64,000 nt of DNA, from positions 28,501,935 to 28,565,934 of the forward strand of contig CM039126.1 of NCBI GenBank assembly GCA_022036555.1, read 5' to 3'. Below, piece after piece: positions 46,020 to 57,619 of the stretch (positions within the stretch are counted from its first letter, which is position 1; the number at the start of each line of letters is the position of its first letter). A program made the position numbers and the translations under genes. A model generated the notes under the pieces. That model saw only the letters and a list, made by a program, of their open reading frames with translations, was not told where the DNA came from and did not search any database. Source of the DNA: Microstegium vimineum (lineage: Eukaryota > Streptophyta > Magnoliopsida > Poales > Poaceae).

Positions 46020-47468
46020 CTAACGGCGAGGTCTCCTGCCATACACACGGTCACAAGGAGCCCACTGAGAACTGTCCCACTGACCCTGCTTTCTGATCTC
46101 ATCATCATCATTATGCTCATCATCATCATCCTCATCACTAGAAGCTGACAGACGTGGTAAGTTAGGAAACATGGGCGGAACCTCCACTGGTGCAAGCGGT
46201 GGAAGACCGGCCACCTCCCTAGCTCCCCTGATGGCCTCTCTGTTGGCCACCTGGTCCTCATAAGTGATCCTGGCCTGATATGTGCAAGTAGTAAAAATGG
46301 CCTTGATCCACTCTCCAAACTTCTTCATCCTCCTCCCGCTCCTAGATCTGACATGTGAGCGTGAGCGTGAGCGAGAACGAGAACCCTCAGGAATGTCCCC
46401 CTGCCTGTGAGAAGTACCACCACCTATAGCAGGTGGAACTGGTAGAGCAGTAGCTGGTGGTGCACCTCCTCTGGTCTTCTTGATCACACACATAGTGTGC
46501 TCACAATCCTTGGGATACCTCATCCTAGTGACCCTCTCAATCACAAACTACAGACAAGGAGCATAAGGTAGCCTCCTCCTAGCATCATCCAAAGCTGTAG
46601 CAAGCTCAACCCAAATAAACCTGGGCATGCTAAGCCTCTCTCCATTAGGAAACCGAGCAAGAACATTAGTGATGTATCCATTAAGATCAGTAGTGTTGTC
46701 CTTGGGATTGAGGGTTACTCTGATGAAGTTGTTCAGAATGTAGTGAAGGCTCCTGAGGTTGGTCCTGGAGTAGTTGGGCACTGCATCATCCTGATCCTCC
46801 CATATGTAGCTCACTATATGTGGCTCAGCTCTAGCACCCTGGTGGATACTAGGTAAAGCCCTATGCTCCCTCCCAAAACCAAGAATGCGACAGAACGTGA
46901 CATACTCACAATGGTAGTGGCGACCGTTAGTCATCCAATGAATCACATCATCCTCCTGATCCCAAAAGTATGTGGCATGGAACTGAGCAAGAATCTCTGT
47001 GTTCCAATCATACCTGAAGCTCATGATATCAGTCATCTGAAAGCGATCACACACACTGATAGCCCCTGTCAACTGAATGTCCTACCTGCTCTCCAAATCA
47101 GCAAAGTCAATGTACTGCATCTTGCATATCTTGCTGGTTGGCCTGGAATAGATGACCATAGCATAGAAATTGGAATGAAAGATATTCCAAAAACGATAAT
47201 CAATACCTCTCATCTTTGGCACTGTGTAGGGATTGACTGCCCTAGCCTCCTGAGTTGCCTTCCATGATCTGGAGTAATCTATGACAGCATGCTGAAAGGT
47301 GTCCTGAGGTGCTGCAAGTAAGAACTCACCCTCAACCTCCTGTATATACCTAGGATCAAACTCAGTGAGGTGTAGAGGGGTAACTAGCCACTCAGGGATC
47401 TCATAACCTTCCATCTGATTTCTCTCTTTTTCTGCAAAGGCTGCATCTCTGTCAAAAGGCATCTGCAT
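46020..47468 (-). pseudogene. Sense ORF in the env-like position of the Sirevirus (two in-frame stops)
   Basis: One reading frame spans about 480 codons from 47468 to 46020 and is interrupted only by stops at about 47082 and 46548. The N-terminal half has YRFWNIFHSNFYAMV. The middle has an aromatic-rich domain (AQFHATYFWDQEDDVIHWMT, then CRILGFG), and the end is Ser/Arg-rich with acidic DEDDDDE-type runs. Some Sireviruses carry an extra gene between pol and the 3' LTR called env-like. No clear signal peptide or membrane helix is visible here, so an envelope function is not supported. The domain looks more like proteins carried by plant transposons. Confidence 0.55.
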
Positions 47469-48687
47469 CTTCCCACTGGCCTTGCGACTGGCACCTTGCC
47501 AACCCGCTTCCTCCTGCCACTGGCTGCACTTCCTTCACCACTGGGATTCATTTATGAAACACATATGAAGACTAGATAATAAATTGTATATGACAGTGTG
47601 TGGATGAAGTTAAAAATAGGGGTTAAACAGAGGAAGAAATTTAGAGAATAACCCAGGTGGAAGCTTGCTGTTTGAATCAGCATGATTAGGGCGGCACTGC
47701 CGCCCCCCTGAGGCCGGCACTACCGCTCTTAGGAGCTCCACTGGATTTTCTCCAGATTTCTTTTTCTGTCTAAATCCTGGTTTCAACAACTTCTACACCT
47801 TGTCAAAATTTCAGAATCATAGTCTATTAAAACAGAATATGATGCCCTAGCCAAGGATATGAAGGATATGATATATTCAGAGACAAAAACTTTGGATTAA
47901 GGTATGGATTCAGCCCATCTGGATCTACTCTCTCTAGGAAGCAGAGGCATAGCAGATGGATTCTGCTAGGGGCGGCACTGCCACCCTGCCCCTGTTCACC
48001 CAAAAAGAGTGAATCCAAATCCACCGAGTACAAGCCCTAATCCTAGTTCCAATCATTTCATACACCTCCCAGAAACATGAATCCCCAACTAGAATCATCA
48101 CATTGCATAGATCGAACCAAAAAGGTTAGGTTAGGGTTTCACCTTGCTTCCAAATCGTGGGATTGAAGGGTAAAGAGGAGAGGGCTTCCTTCCACAAGCA
48201 GCACGTCCACCAATCTCGCAGAAAGTCGATGGTGGAGGGTTGAGGAGCGGCAATGCCGGCCAAGGAGACGACAATGGAGCTCCTAGGTCACCTCTATGGA
48301 AGAGAGGAGAGGTGAGGGAGGTTCTGGACGAAGGAGAGGCGGCGTGGTCGTGGGCACTCAGCATTGGAAGGGTTTTATAAAGGCCCATGGGTCCACGAAA
48401 GATTCTCCTGAATTTGCCCAAAGGACAGAGGGCGGCACTGCTGGCCTTAAAGGGCGGCACTGCCAGCCTAGGTGAAAAACAGATACTGTACTAATTCCAG
48501 TTGGACTGTTCTCTATATTAGATATGGACATATATGCCTAAGAAACAAGACCAGTAAGCATTCAACATTACAGACAATGGTCATGAGCCTTGGTTGGTCT
48601 TTTGAAAAGGGTTTTGAAACACATAATTAAATATTTTCACAAACTTTTCCTATGTCGCTAGATTGACAAACAAATGTGTGTTATAGT
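47469..48687 (-). other. Spacer between pol and the env-position ORF, palindrome-rich
   Basis: No coding frame is convincing. Six copies or variants of the gggcggcactgcc palindrome lie at about 47689, 47711, 47970, 48246, 48430 and 48452. A promoter for the downstream ORF may be here but none could be fixed. Confidence 0.55.
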
Positions 48688-51600
48688 TCAAGCAAGGTTA
48701 CGAGAATCAAGAATATTTAGCTCACTACGCAAAGCACAAAACCTTGTCTCATCTAGAGGCTTAGTGAAGATATTAGCTAGTTGTTTTTCGGTGCTCACAT
48801 GGTGAATTGCGATATCTCCTTTTAATTCGTGGTCTCTCAAGAAGTGATGACGGATGTCTATGTGTTTTGTTCTAGAATGACTAATTAGGTTATTTGCGAG
48901 TTTAATGGCACTCTCGTTATCACACAAGAGAGGTATCTTGGTGAATTGACATCCAAAATCTTTTAAGGTTTGCCTCATCTAAAGTAGTTGAGCACAACAT
49001 GCACCGGTTGCAACATACTCGGCCTTGGCGGTGGAAAGGGCTACACAATTTTGCTTTTTGGAACCCCAAGACACTAGGGACCGTCCAAGGAATTGACATG
49101 TCCCCGAAGTGCTTTTTCGGTCTACCTTGCAACCGGCATAATCGGAATCCGAATAGCCAAGTAGATCGAACTTGGAGCCCTTAGGATACCACAAGCCAAG
49201 GTTAGGAGTGTGTACTTAATATCTCAAGATTCTCTTAACCGCCACCAAGTGGCACTCTTTTGGGTTAGCTTGAAATCTAGCACACATGCACACACTAAGC
49301 CTTATGTCCGGCCTAGATGCACAAAGGTAAAGGAGAGAGCCAATGATGGAACGATATACCTTTTGGTCCACGGCTTTCCCTTCTACATCAAGATCAAGAT
49401 GTCCATTGGTTGGCATGAGAGTTTTGATAGGCTTTGCATTTACGATGTCAAACTTCTTTAGCATATCTTGGGTGTACTTTGCTTGGCATAGAAAAGTCCG
49501 TTCCTTCAATTACTTGATTTGAAAACCAAGGAAGAACTTGAGATCACCCATCATGGACATCTCAAACCTCTTAGTCATAGTCCTACTAAACTCCTCACAA
49601 AATGAAATGTTAGTACTACCAAATATTATGTCATCGACATATATTTGGCACACAAAGATATCTTTATTGAGCTTGTGAGTAAAGAGGGTAGGATCGGCTT
49701 TGCCTATTTCAAAGTCTTGCTTGAGCAAGAATTCCTTAAGGCATTCATACCATGCTCTTGGTGCTTGCTTAAGCCCATAGAGCGCCTTTTGGAGTTGGAA
49801 GACATGGTTGGGGAACTTGGGGTCTTCAAAACCGGGTGGATGCTCAACATAAACCAACTCTTGTATTGGGCCATTGAGGAATGCACTCTTGACATCCATT
49901 TGATATAACTTGAAGTCATGATGGGCGGCAAAAGCTAGAAGCATCCGATTTGCTTCAAGTCTTGCCACCGGTGCATAGGTTTCTTCAAAGTCCAAGCCCT
50001 CTACTTGAGTGAACCCTTGAGCCACCAATCTTGCCTTGTTCCTTGTCACCACACCATTCTCATCTTGCTTGTTGCGGAATACCCATTTGGTGCCTATCAC
50101 ATTGGTATTGGGCCTTTCCACCAAGGTCCACACTTGATTCCTCTCAAAGTTGTTTAGCTCTTCTTGCATTGCCATAATCTAATCCGGGTCATCAAGTGCT
50201 TGATCTACCTTCAAAGGTTCCAAGGAGGAAACAAACGAGTAATATTGACAAAAATTTGCTATATGAGAACAAGTTGTTACCCCCTTGCAGATGCTTCCAA
50301 GAATGTTGTCAATGGGGTGATCTCGTTGGATAGTTTGGCGTAGTCTTGGGTGTTCAACACTTCCTTGATCTTCTGATGTGCTAGCATCTTGTTCTTGTTC
50401 AAATATAGGCTCTAAGTTCAGCCCTTGAGGTGATGGAGTCCTTACTAGACTGCTTGCTGCTGGTTCACTAGGGGCAGCACTACCGCCCTGCTGAGCTGCA
50501 GCAGGTGTTTGCTGCTGTTGGTTGTTGAGTACGACAGCAGAATCTTGAGCAGCAACACTTTGAGGTTCCTCATGATTAGCATCCTCTTCTTCCAATGGCC
50601 TAATTTCTCCTATGGCCAAGTCCTTGATTGCTTCACATGGTGGATCCTCCTTTCCTACAACACTTGCATAAACTTGCTCTACTTGAGAGTCATTAGATTC
50701 ATCAAATGTCACATCTATCGTGATCTCAACTCTACCAACGGTTTGGTTGTAGACATGATAGGCATGCTCATTTGATCCATAACCAAGTAGTATGCCAATA
50801 TCAACTTTAGGAGCAAACTTGGAGGTTTTGGGTCTTTTGTTGAGAATGAACACTTTGCACCCAAAAACTCTAAAGTAAGATACCTTTGGTTTGTTACCGG
50901 TTAGGAATTCATAGGAAGTCTTCTTGAGATTTTTGTGTAGATAGAGACGGTTGATGGCATGACAAGCGGTGTTGATAGCTTCACACCAAAAGATATCCGT
51001 AGTCTTGTATTCATCAAGCATTGTCCTTGCCATGTCAATGAGAGTCCTATTCTTCCTCTCTACTACACCATTTTGTTGAGGGGTGTAAGGAGCGGAAAAC
51101 TCATGTTTGATGCCCTCATCATCAAGAAACTCTTCCACCATGGTGTTCTTGAACTCGGTCCCATTATCACTTCTCACTTTCTTGATTGGGAGACCAAATT
51201 CCTTTTGAGCCCTTCTCACAAAGGTTTTCACCTTGTCTTGTACCTGAGACTTATCATAAACAAAGAACACCCAAGTGAAACGGGAATAATCATCAACAAT
51301 TACCAATCCATACTTGTTACCCCCAATACTTATGTAGGCAACCGGTCCAAAGAGATCCATATGAATCAACTCCAAAGGTTGAGTAGTGGTCATGATGCTC
51401 TTTGGTGGGTGAGGTACACCTACTTGCTTCCCGGCTTGGCATGCTCCACATATCCTATCTTTCTCAAAATGAACATTTGTTAGTCCAAGGATGTGTTCAT
51501 TTTTTAGGAGTTTGGCCAAGTTCCTCATCCCAACATGAGCTATTCGGTGATGCCAAAGCCAACCCATGCTAGATTTTGCCACTAAACAAGTCTCAAGCTT

Positions 51601-51951
51601 AGCTTTACTTTTGTTGAAATCAACTAGGTAAAGCTTGCCCTTCAAATGACCCGTAAAGACAATAGAGTAATCATCCCTCTTAAGAACTTCCACACCCTTA
51701 TCCGTAAAGAGACAATTGTAGCCAATCTCACAAAGTTGTGATACGGACAACAAATTGTAACTCAACGAATCAACATGCAAAACATTAGAGATAGAATGAT
51801 CTAGAGTTATAGCAACTTTACCAAGACCGATCACATCCCCCTTTGAGTTATCTCCAAAGATAATGTTCTCACTAGCATCGGTCGAGGGGGTATATGAACT
51901 GAACATACTCCTTTCTCCGGTCATATGATTTGTACATCCACTATCAAGCAC
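48688..51951 (-). pseudogene. Copia pol: protease, integrase, RT, RNase H in one frame with four stops
   Basis: All parts share one reading frame over 3.26 kb. The protease active site is MLDSGCTNHMTGE. The integrase follows, with HRIAHVGMRNLAKLL and CGACQAGK, the core IHMDLFGP, RSDNGTEFKN and PQQNGVVERKNRTL. A linker comes next, then RT (TKWVFRNKQDENG, KSAFLNGPI, catalytic YVDDIIFGSTN) and RNase H (GYSDSDYAGCKVDRKSTSG, KHIDIRHHFLRD). Internal stops are at 50179, 49510, 49216 and 48979 (3' bases on the plus strand). The integrase-before-RT order defines Copia. The linker near 50471 contains a palindrome copy. No frameshift is needed, so only point changes inactivated it. Confidence 0.9.
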
Positions 51952-52441
51952 CCAACTTGATCCACCGGAGGAGTATGCCTACAAAACAAGTTTAGTTCCT
52001 TGATTTAGGTCCCCAAAGATTCTTGGGGCCTTGCATGTTAGTAACAAGGATCTTAGGATCCCAAATGAAAGCATTAATGTAATTATTCTTTCCCTTGCCA
52101 ATATGCTTGGCAATCACTTCTCCCTTGCTGCTGTTCTTCAATTCAAAGCAAGATCTCAAACTTGAGAGAGATGCTTGAGCCTTTGATTAATATGAATATT
52201 TATTTGGAGTAGCCCAGATAGTTTCCTTTGGCTTCTGCACCTCATTCTTCACCTTATACACCTCTTTAGTGTTCTTGCTGTGGGCAGTGGAGTCATAGGT
52301 GGCCTTCCCTTTTCTGCGGGGAGCGGCACTACCGCCCTTCACAGCGGCACTGCCGCCCTTGGGTGGTTGTGCTGCTCAGGGTGAGGCTTGTGCCACTGGC
52401 TGTGCAGGCCTCTCTGTACCTATTCTGCCACTGCTCACAAA
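51952..52441 (-). other. gag-pol junction of the Copia element
   Basis: No clean frame spans this half kilobase. It should encode the start of the protease and the gag end, but it has stops and two palindrome copies (52321-52337 and about 52343-52359). Confidence 0.5.
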
Positions 52442-54892
52442 CTAAACACATTCAATTCCTTTGACAACCTTTCTTCCATTCTCTTTGCCTCCACGAGTGA
52501 GGCCAAGTCCATCTTTGATGAAAGGATGTCTTCCATCTTTGAATTGTGGCTTCTTTGGTTGATCAACTTTGCCACTTGCTAATTTCTTATCATCATTGCA
52601 CTTTTCATGTAGCAAAGCATTGAGCCTAGCAATCTCCTTCTTCATTGCTTCCATATTGGCAAGGTTAGTGGAATAAGCATTTATATCAATTTCAAAACAT
52701 CTTCCACAACCTTGGCTATTGGAGGGAATAGAGGTATCCTTTAAGGTAGAAGGTTGTGAGTTGCTCTCCCAAAGAAGGTTATATTGCAACTCCATTTCCT
52801 TGTGCTTTTCATCTAAGACGCAATACTTTTCATGGAGTGAAATATTTGCCTTCTTTGTAAGAGCATGATCTCCTTGCTCTTTGGCCAATGCCTTTTGCAA
52901 GGATTTCACCTCATTTCTCTCTTCCTTAAGAGCTTCCTTGTTGGCAATATACATTTTCTCAAGTTCATCAAGGTCATTTTCTCTATTGTCCAACTCTACT
53001 TGGGTTCCCTCTAATTCCTCCTTAAGCTTAGAGATTATTAGTGTGATCTTAGGATTTAGGTTCTTTATGATTTCATCCATTTCTTCATCACTAGAACCTT
53101 CATCACAAGAGGTATCACTAATATCACTACTAGAAGCATCATGAGAAGGAGGAAGGGGTTTTGCTTTTGATTTTACCTTCTCACCCTTTGCCATAAGACA
53201 AATGTGAGGGGAGTAGTAGTCATCATCATCACTTATGTTGTTGAAGAGCTTCAGTGTAGAGGATGGCTCTTGGATAGCAATGGTTGCAAGCTTCTCATCC
53301 TCATCACTTTGGCTCTCTAGTGAAGAATCCCATTCATGGACAATGTGGGCTTCACCCACTTGCTTGAACCTTCTCTTGTTCTCAAACTTGCCATCTTGTC
53401 TTTCCTTCTTGCGGAAGCCATCTTTCTTCTCATTTGGGCAATTTGCAATAAAATGCTCGGTGCTCCCACAATTGTAGCAAATTCTCTTCTTCTTGCTAGG
53501 GAATCTACTCTTTACAAACTTGTACCCATTTTGCTTCAAGCTCTTGTTGTACTTCTTGATGAAGAATGCCATATCCTTGATCTCTTCAAAATCAGCCCCA
53601 TCATCTTCATCATCACTTGAGGAGGAAGTGGAGCCATCTTCTTGTTGCACTTGCTTCATTTTCTTGGGCTTGCTTGTAGATGCTTGCTTGCTGCCCTTTT
53701 CTTGCTTGGGAAGCTCTTCTTGGTTGCCTTGCTTGACTTGAGAGCCACATCCTTGATCTTCATGCCATCAAGCTTTGATTGCAACTCCCCAAGCTTTCTT
53801 CTTTCATTTGCTTCCTCTCTTTGCATGCCAAAGGTCAACAATCTTCCAAGCACATCATTGGGAGTGAAGTGCTCAAACTTCTTCTTGTCTCTAATCAAGG
53901 TGACCATGGTCTCATTCCTTAGTGAGTATGCTTCCAACATGATTTTCACCACCTTGTGATCATCAAGCTCCTCACAACCATATCCTCTAATCTTGCCGAC
54001 CATGGTCATCAACCGGTCAAACATCTCTTGAGCACCTTCACCATCCACAATCACAAACCTATTGAGCTTGGCCATCATCAAATCAATCTTGGACTTTCTC
54101 ACCTTATCCACACCTTCATGAGCTAGGTGTAGGGTGTCCCATATTTGCTTGGCCACATCCACATTCATCACTCTATTGTACTCATTTCCATCCAAAGCAC
54201 TAAGGAGATGCTTGTAGCTTGAGAATTGAGATGGACAACGGTCATCTCCTCATTTGTTGGCTCTTCGGGATCCTCCGGCGGCTGCACACCTTTCACAAAA
54301 ATCTCCCAAAGACCAGGGTGAAGACCAATAAGGTAAGCCTTCATCAAATGCTTCCACTTAGCGAAGTTAGTCCCATCGAAATGAGGTAACTTGTCGGTGG
54401 GAACATTTACAAAAGACTTACGGTCTCGGTTAGTCAAATAAGCATAGTTGAAAGAGACGGCGGAGTACTTTTTCTTGTTGTTGCTGCTGCCATCATCTTT
54501 CTCCTTCTTCTTCTTTCCACCCTTGGAGTCGTAGTAGGATGCATCATCATCACCATCTTCCGAGCTACTTGATAGCTCACTAGATGAAGCATCCTTGGGC
54601 TTCTTTTCTTCTTTCTTCGCCCTTGCTGCCCTTCTCTTGACTCTTTCTTCTCTCTTGAGTCTTCTCACTTCTTTTCTTTCTTTCTTCTCTTCTTTTCTTT
54701 TATCTTCTCTTCTCTTTCTCTAAGTGCTCTTCTTTCTTTCTTTGCCTGTAACTTGTCCTCACCGGTGGCCTTGGCAGCGGGAAGTGAGGAGTAGCTTGAG
54801 GCGGACACCTCACTGCTGCTCCTATCTTCCACTATCACCTTGGCCGCTGCCTCGCCAACTTGAGGCACCTCCGAACCTTGACACGTTTCCAT
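52442..54892 (-). pseudogene. Copia gag, frameshifted
   Basis: From ATG 54892, just after the PBS, the frames run in order 54892-54665, 54668-54168, 54195-53656 and 53659-52442, with shifts at each overlap. The first part is Lys/Glu-rich (REEKIKEKKRRKKEKK). The core has FVNVPTDKLPHFDGTNFAKW and VAKQIWDTLHLAHEG, typical of the Copia gag (UBN2-type). A CCHC knuckle CYNCGSTEHFIANC binds RNA. Coiled-coil stretches follow, and the frame ends at 52442. The long C-terminal extension past the knuckle fits Sireviruses, whose gag is unusually large. Confidence 0.85.
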
Positions 54893-54926
54893 ACTTCATG
54901 CGGTGAAGCGTATACGAAGTATCCAA

Positions 54927-54938
54927 GCTCTGATACCA
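54927..54938 (-). other. Primer-binding site of the Copia element
   Basis: TGGTATCAGAGC on the minus strand is complementary to the 3' end of initiator tRNA-Met, the standard Copia primer. It lies two bases from the 5' LTR (54941). Confidence 0.9.
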
Positions 54939-54940
54939 CT

Positions 54941-56138
54941 TGTAGGATCTTAGGAAGGGTAAATAGCCTAGAGGGGGGTGAATAGGCCTGTCAAAAATCA
55001 CTTCAAACAAATGTGAGATACTAGGGCGGCACTGCCGGCCTATAGAGGGCGGCACTGCCGGCCTCCAAATAATAAACAGAAAGAGCTAAGTTTTTGCAGG
55101 GAGATACTAGTCGCCAAGATGAGTCCTTCCCTGCAAAATCAACACAAGAACCAATTCGAAGACTGGTTACCACAAAAATGTTTCTTTTCCTCGAATCACC
55201 AACACAAACCCTAGCACAAGATATGTTACAAGAAACAAACCCTAGGGGACCAACACACAAGACACAAGATTTATCCCGTGGTTCAGCTCGCCACTAAGGC
55301 TTGCCTAAGTCCACGTTGTTGAGGTGCCACAAAGGCTTGGAGCTTTGCAACTCCAACTCAATCTCAAGTCAAGGAAGTGAATCCTTGAGATGAGGGGTAA
55401 TTCCTTAGCTTCACACAACGATTACAAGCCTCCCTAGGCTGCCACAAGCGAGGGGCAAGCTCTAGGGTGACGCCTAACTGGCTAGGAGCAAGCTCTAAGG
55501 GTAACAAACACTAGCACCGCCGGCCAAATGAGAACCACAAGCTCTTAGACTTTGGGAAGTAGTAGATCCTCTCTCTAGGATTGTTTTGCTGCCTTTTCCC
55601 TCAAGAATCTATGGTTGAAAGTGTGGGATTGCTTGGAGGGTGAAGGTCATCAATGGAGTGAGAGAGAGGGAGAGAGAGCTTTGTTTCAAACGGTCGGATT
55701 GTGAGGAAGACGAAGGGGTACTGGACTGGCGAGGTGGAGACCGTTCCAGCGGGTATTTATAGTCAAGGAAATTTGCTGGAAGTGGAGGGCGGCACTGTCG
55801 CCCTAGCTCAGTGTGTCTGTTGGATCTGAATTTTGGACTAGACACTGAGCTAGCTGAGTGCATGTCTGAGATAGAGATTTGAGCATGTGATTCACATCTG
55901 ACCAAACATCACTAGAATCCCCCTTAATAGTACGGCATGCCTATACTCAAATTCAAACCATAAATGAATTTAAACCTTTGATGAGTAGAGAAGCCACCAT
56001 AAGAATTGGGGTACCTCTACCTTCTCTATATCTTCCTCTTTTTGTTCTTCCCTCCTTGTCATCTCAATAGATCTCATTAGATCTTGAATTAAGCGGTCAT
56101 CAACACCAAAACCCAATTAGGGCTTGATTGCACTTTCA
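54941..56138 (-). repeat. 5' LTR of the Copia element
   Basis: This 1198-bp LTR begins tgtaggatctt and ends gcactttca. It has a TATAAATA box on the minus strand (55754-55761), a purine-rich gagagagagg stretch near 55661-55680 and three palindrome copies (55024, 55047, 55787). The duplication aggta follows. Confidence 0.9.
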
Positions 56139-56329
56139 AGGTAGACCCTTTAGTCCCGGTTGGTGTTACGAACCGGGACTAAAGGTCCCTTTAGCCCCGG
56201 TTGGTGGGTTACCATCCGGGGCTAAAGGTCTCTCTACGGTGGGTTCAAAAGGAAAACATCCCATTCATTGATAGATGTGTTGCGTAGGTGGGGTGGTTTG
56301 CTATGCGCGAGGCAGTGCGTGAGGTCTTG

Positions 56330-56340
56330 GGTTTGATTCT
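56330..56340 (+). other. B-box-like motif in the CACTA element
   Basis: GGTTTGATTCT sits in the sequence gtgcgtgaggtcttgggtttg, preceded by ggggtggtttgct about 35 bases earlier. This recalls a tRNA-like A-box/B-box pair as in the other CACTA element (14100-14110). It is too degenerate to call a tRNA gene. Confidence 0.3.
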
Positions 56341-56747
56341 CAAGTGGCGTAGTTGGGTGGGAGTTTATTTTTAACTTGATAGACCTTTAGCCCCGGTTCC
56401 ACCAACCGATACTAAAGGAAGGGACCTTTAGTCCCGTATTGGTAGTCCCGGTTGGAAAACCAGGGCTAAAGGCCCTTTCCAACCGGGACTACAAGCCATT
56501 TCTCTACTAGTGTAGGGCTCGTCCATGACCATCGGTGCGGTAGGGGTAGTGACACCGGTATGCGGCAAAGGAAACACATGAGCTAGTTCATTCCCATGGT
56601 TCTGGTGCTGTGTATAGTCTCAAGAATCGCCCACATCACCTGGTACCTCTGGTGCAATTCTTCACGTTTTCTCTTATATATATATATATGTTCATAGAAG
56701 AAGAGTGAATACAACAAACCTAGAAAACCAATCGTAAGCAAACTGAG

Positions 56748-56960
56748 CATAGCTTAGCTGATCTGGTTCTTTAGGATGAAATCTAACCACACTTGGTCCA
56801 AGTCTCAATTTGACTTAGACATGAGTTTTTGCATTTTTTTTAGGATTTAACTGCATCATTCTTTTAGTGGTAGGGTCCATGCCTATTGACAGCATGGAGG
56901 TTGTAATAACTTCGTCAATCTTGAGATTCGCCTCGAGTGCCCTCCGGGGCATGTTTGTGG
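56748..56960 (+). mobile_element. SINE fragment
   Basis: The segment shares the body aggatttaactgcatcattcttttagtggtagg and the 'cttcgtcaatcttgagattcgcc' end with the SINE at 30530-30825. A diverged tRNA-like head lies before it. It is degraded. Confidence 0.45.
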
Positions 56961-57103
56961 AGGAAAATCTCTGGTTGCTATTCACAGCGAAGTTGGCGTC
57001 CACGGACGTCATTTCCTTCTTGAAGGTTTCATTGTTGCTCCTTGCATGTCTCCCTCGCGCCGGTCTCCTGCCTGTTGCTCCTCTTGCCTGGACTCTTTAG
57101 AAG

Positions 57104-57466
57104 TTGCGATGCGCCTTATTGCACTTCATGTTTCTCCTCACCTTGGTATGTCTAGTTGGTGTGCTAGTGGTAGCCGTAGATGTCTATTTGGGCGGGTACT
57201 TTGCCGCCGGTGTTTCTTCAGGTAGGTCCTCCTCGCCCGTGGTCATGAGGGTTGTGGCCCTAAGTGACTCGGAGGAGCGATCAGCTTCCGGCGGATGCTT
57301 TGTCGCCGAGGGGTTTTCCGATGGATGTTTTGCTGCCGAGGTCGTCGTCTTTTCTGGCAGATGCTTTGCTGCCAAGATTCCCTGGACGGATGCTTTGCCG
57401 TCTGAAGGTTTAGTGGATGTTTTGTCGCTGCTATCTTCTATGGCTCCTACCATCACTGGTACTTAG
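57104..57466. repeat. Short repeated coding-like stretch of unknown origin
   Basis: The motif 'gatg(c/t)tttg(c/t)(c/t)gcc' recurs about five times between 57290 and 57430. It opens both strands: a plus-strand 120-codon frame and a minus-strand 90-codon frame with AAKHLPEK/AAKHPSEN/ATKHPPEA repeats. No domain is recognised. It lies between SINE/LINE-like fragments and is probably part of a non-LTR element. Confidence 0.3.
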
Positions 57467-57619
57467 GTGTTGAGATTATTTTGTTTTAGGCTTAGTTGCT
57501 GAGGTTGTTAGGTGGAGGTCCCCTCACCCCTCGTGTTCTTGCTTTCGTTTGGTTTTGAGGACTTCATTGGTAATCTAGGGATTACCCGCAAATCCTTTTG
57601 TATCAGCTATATGTGTGTA

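Larger units (their letters stand above)
31166..56138 (-). mobile_element. Sirevirus-like Ty1/Copia element, itself split by a Gypsy element
   Basis: Two LTRs of about 1.2 kb bound it: 31166-32208 joined to 45082-45240, and 54941-56138. The target duplication aggta is perfect (31161-31165 and 56139-56143). The PBS next to the right LTR matches initiator tRNA-Met, so it runs right to left: gag, pol, a further ORF in the env position, PPT, 3' LTR. The gag with long charged regions, the extra ORF and the palindrome-rich non-coding DNA fit Sireviruses (Maximus/SIRE). All frames have stops. LTR divergence by eye is about 3%. Confidence 0.9.
30985..56512. mobile_element. Non-autonomous CACTA element split by nested retrotransposons
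   Basis: The left end CACTAGTAGAGAAATAGCC (30985) and right end ...CCATTTCTCTACTAGTG (to 56512) are matching inverted termini, flanked by tag at 30982-30984 and 56513-56515. The element's own DNA is only 30985-31165 and 56144-56512. It is packed with tttagtcccggttggt and its complement, the subterminal motif of a common grass CACTA family. Without the insertion it is about 0.55 kb and codes for nothing. Confidence 0.9.

Noticed and set aside
50959..51483. 174-codon plus-strand frame
   Set aside because: It is the shadow of the Copia integrase on the minus strand.
52881..53741. Several plus-strand Ser/Leu-rich frames
   Set aside because: These are mirror images of Lys/Glu-rich gag coding on the minus strand.
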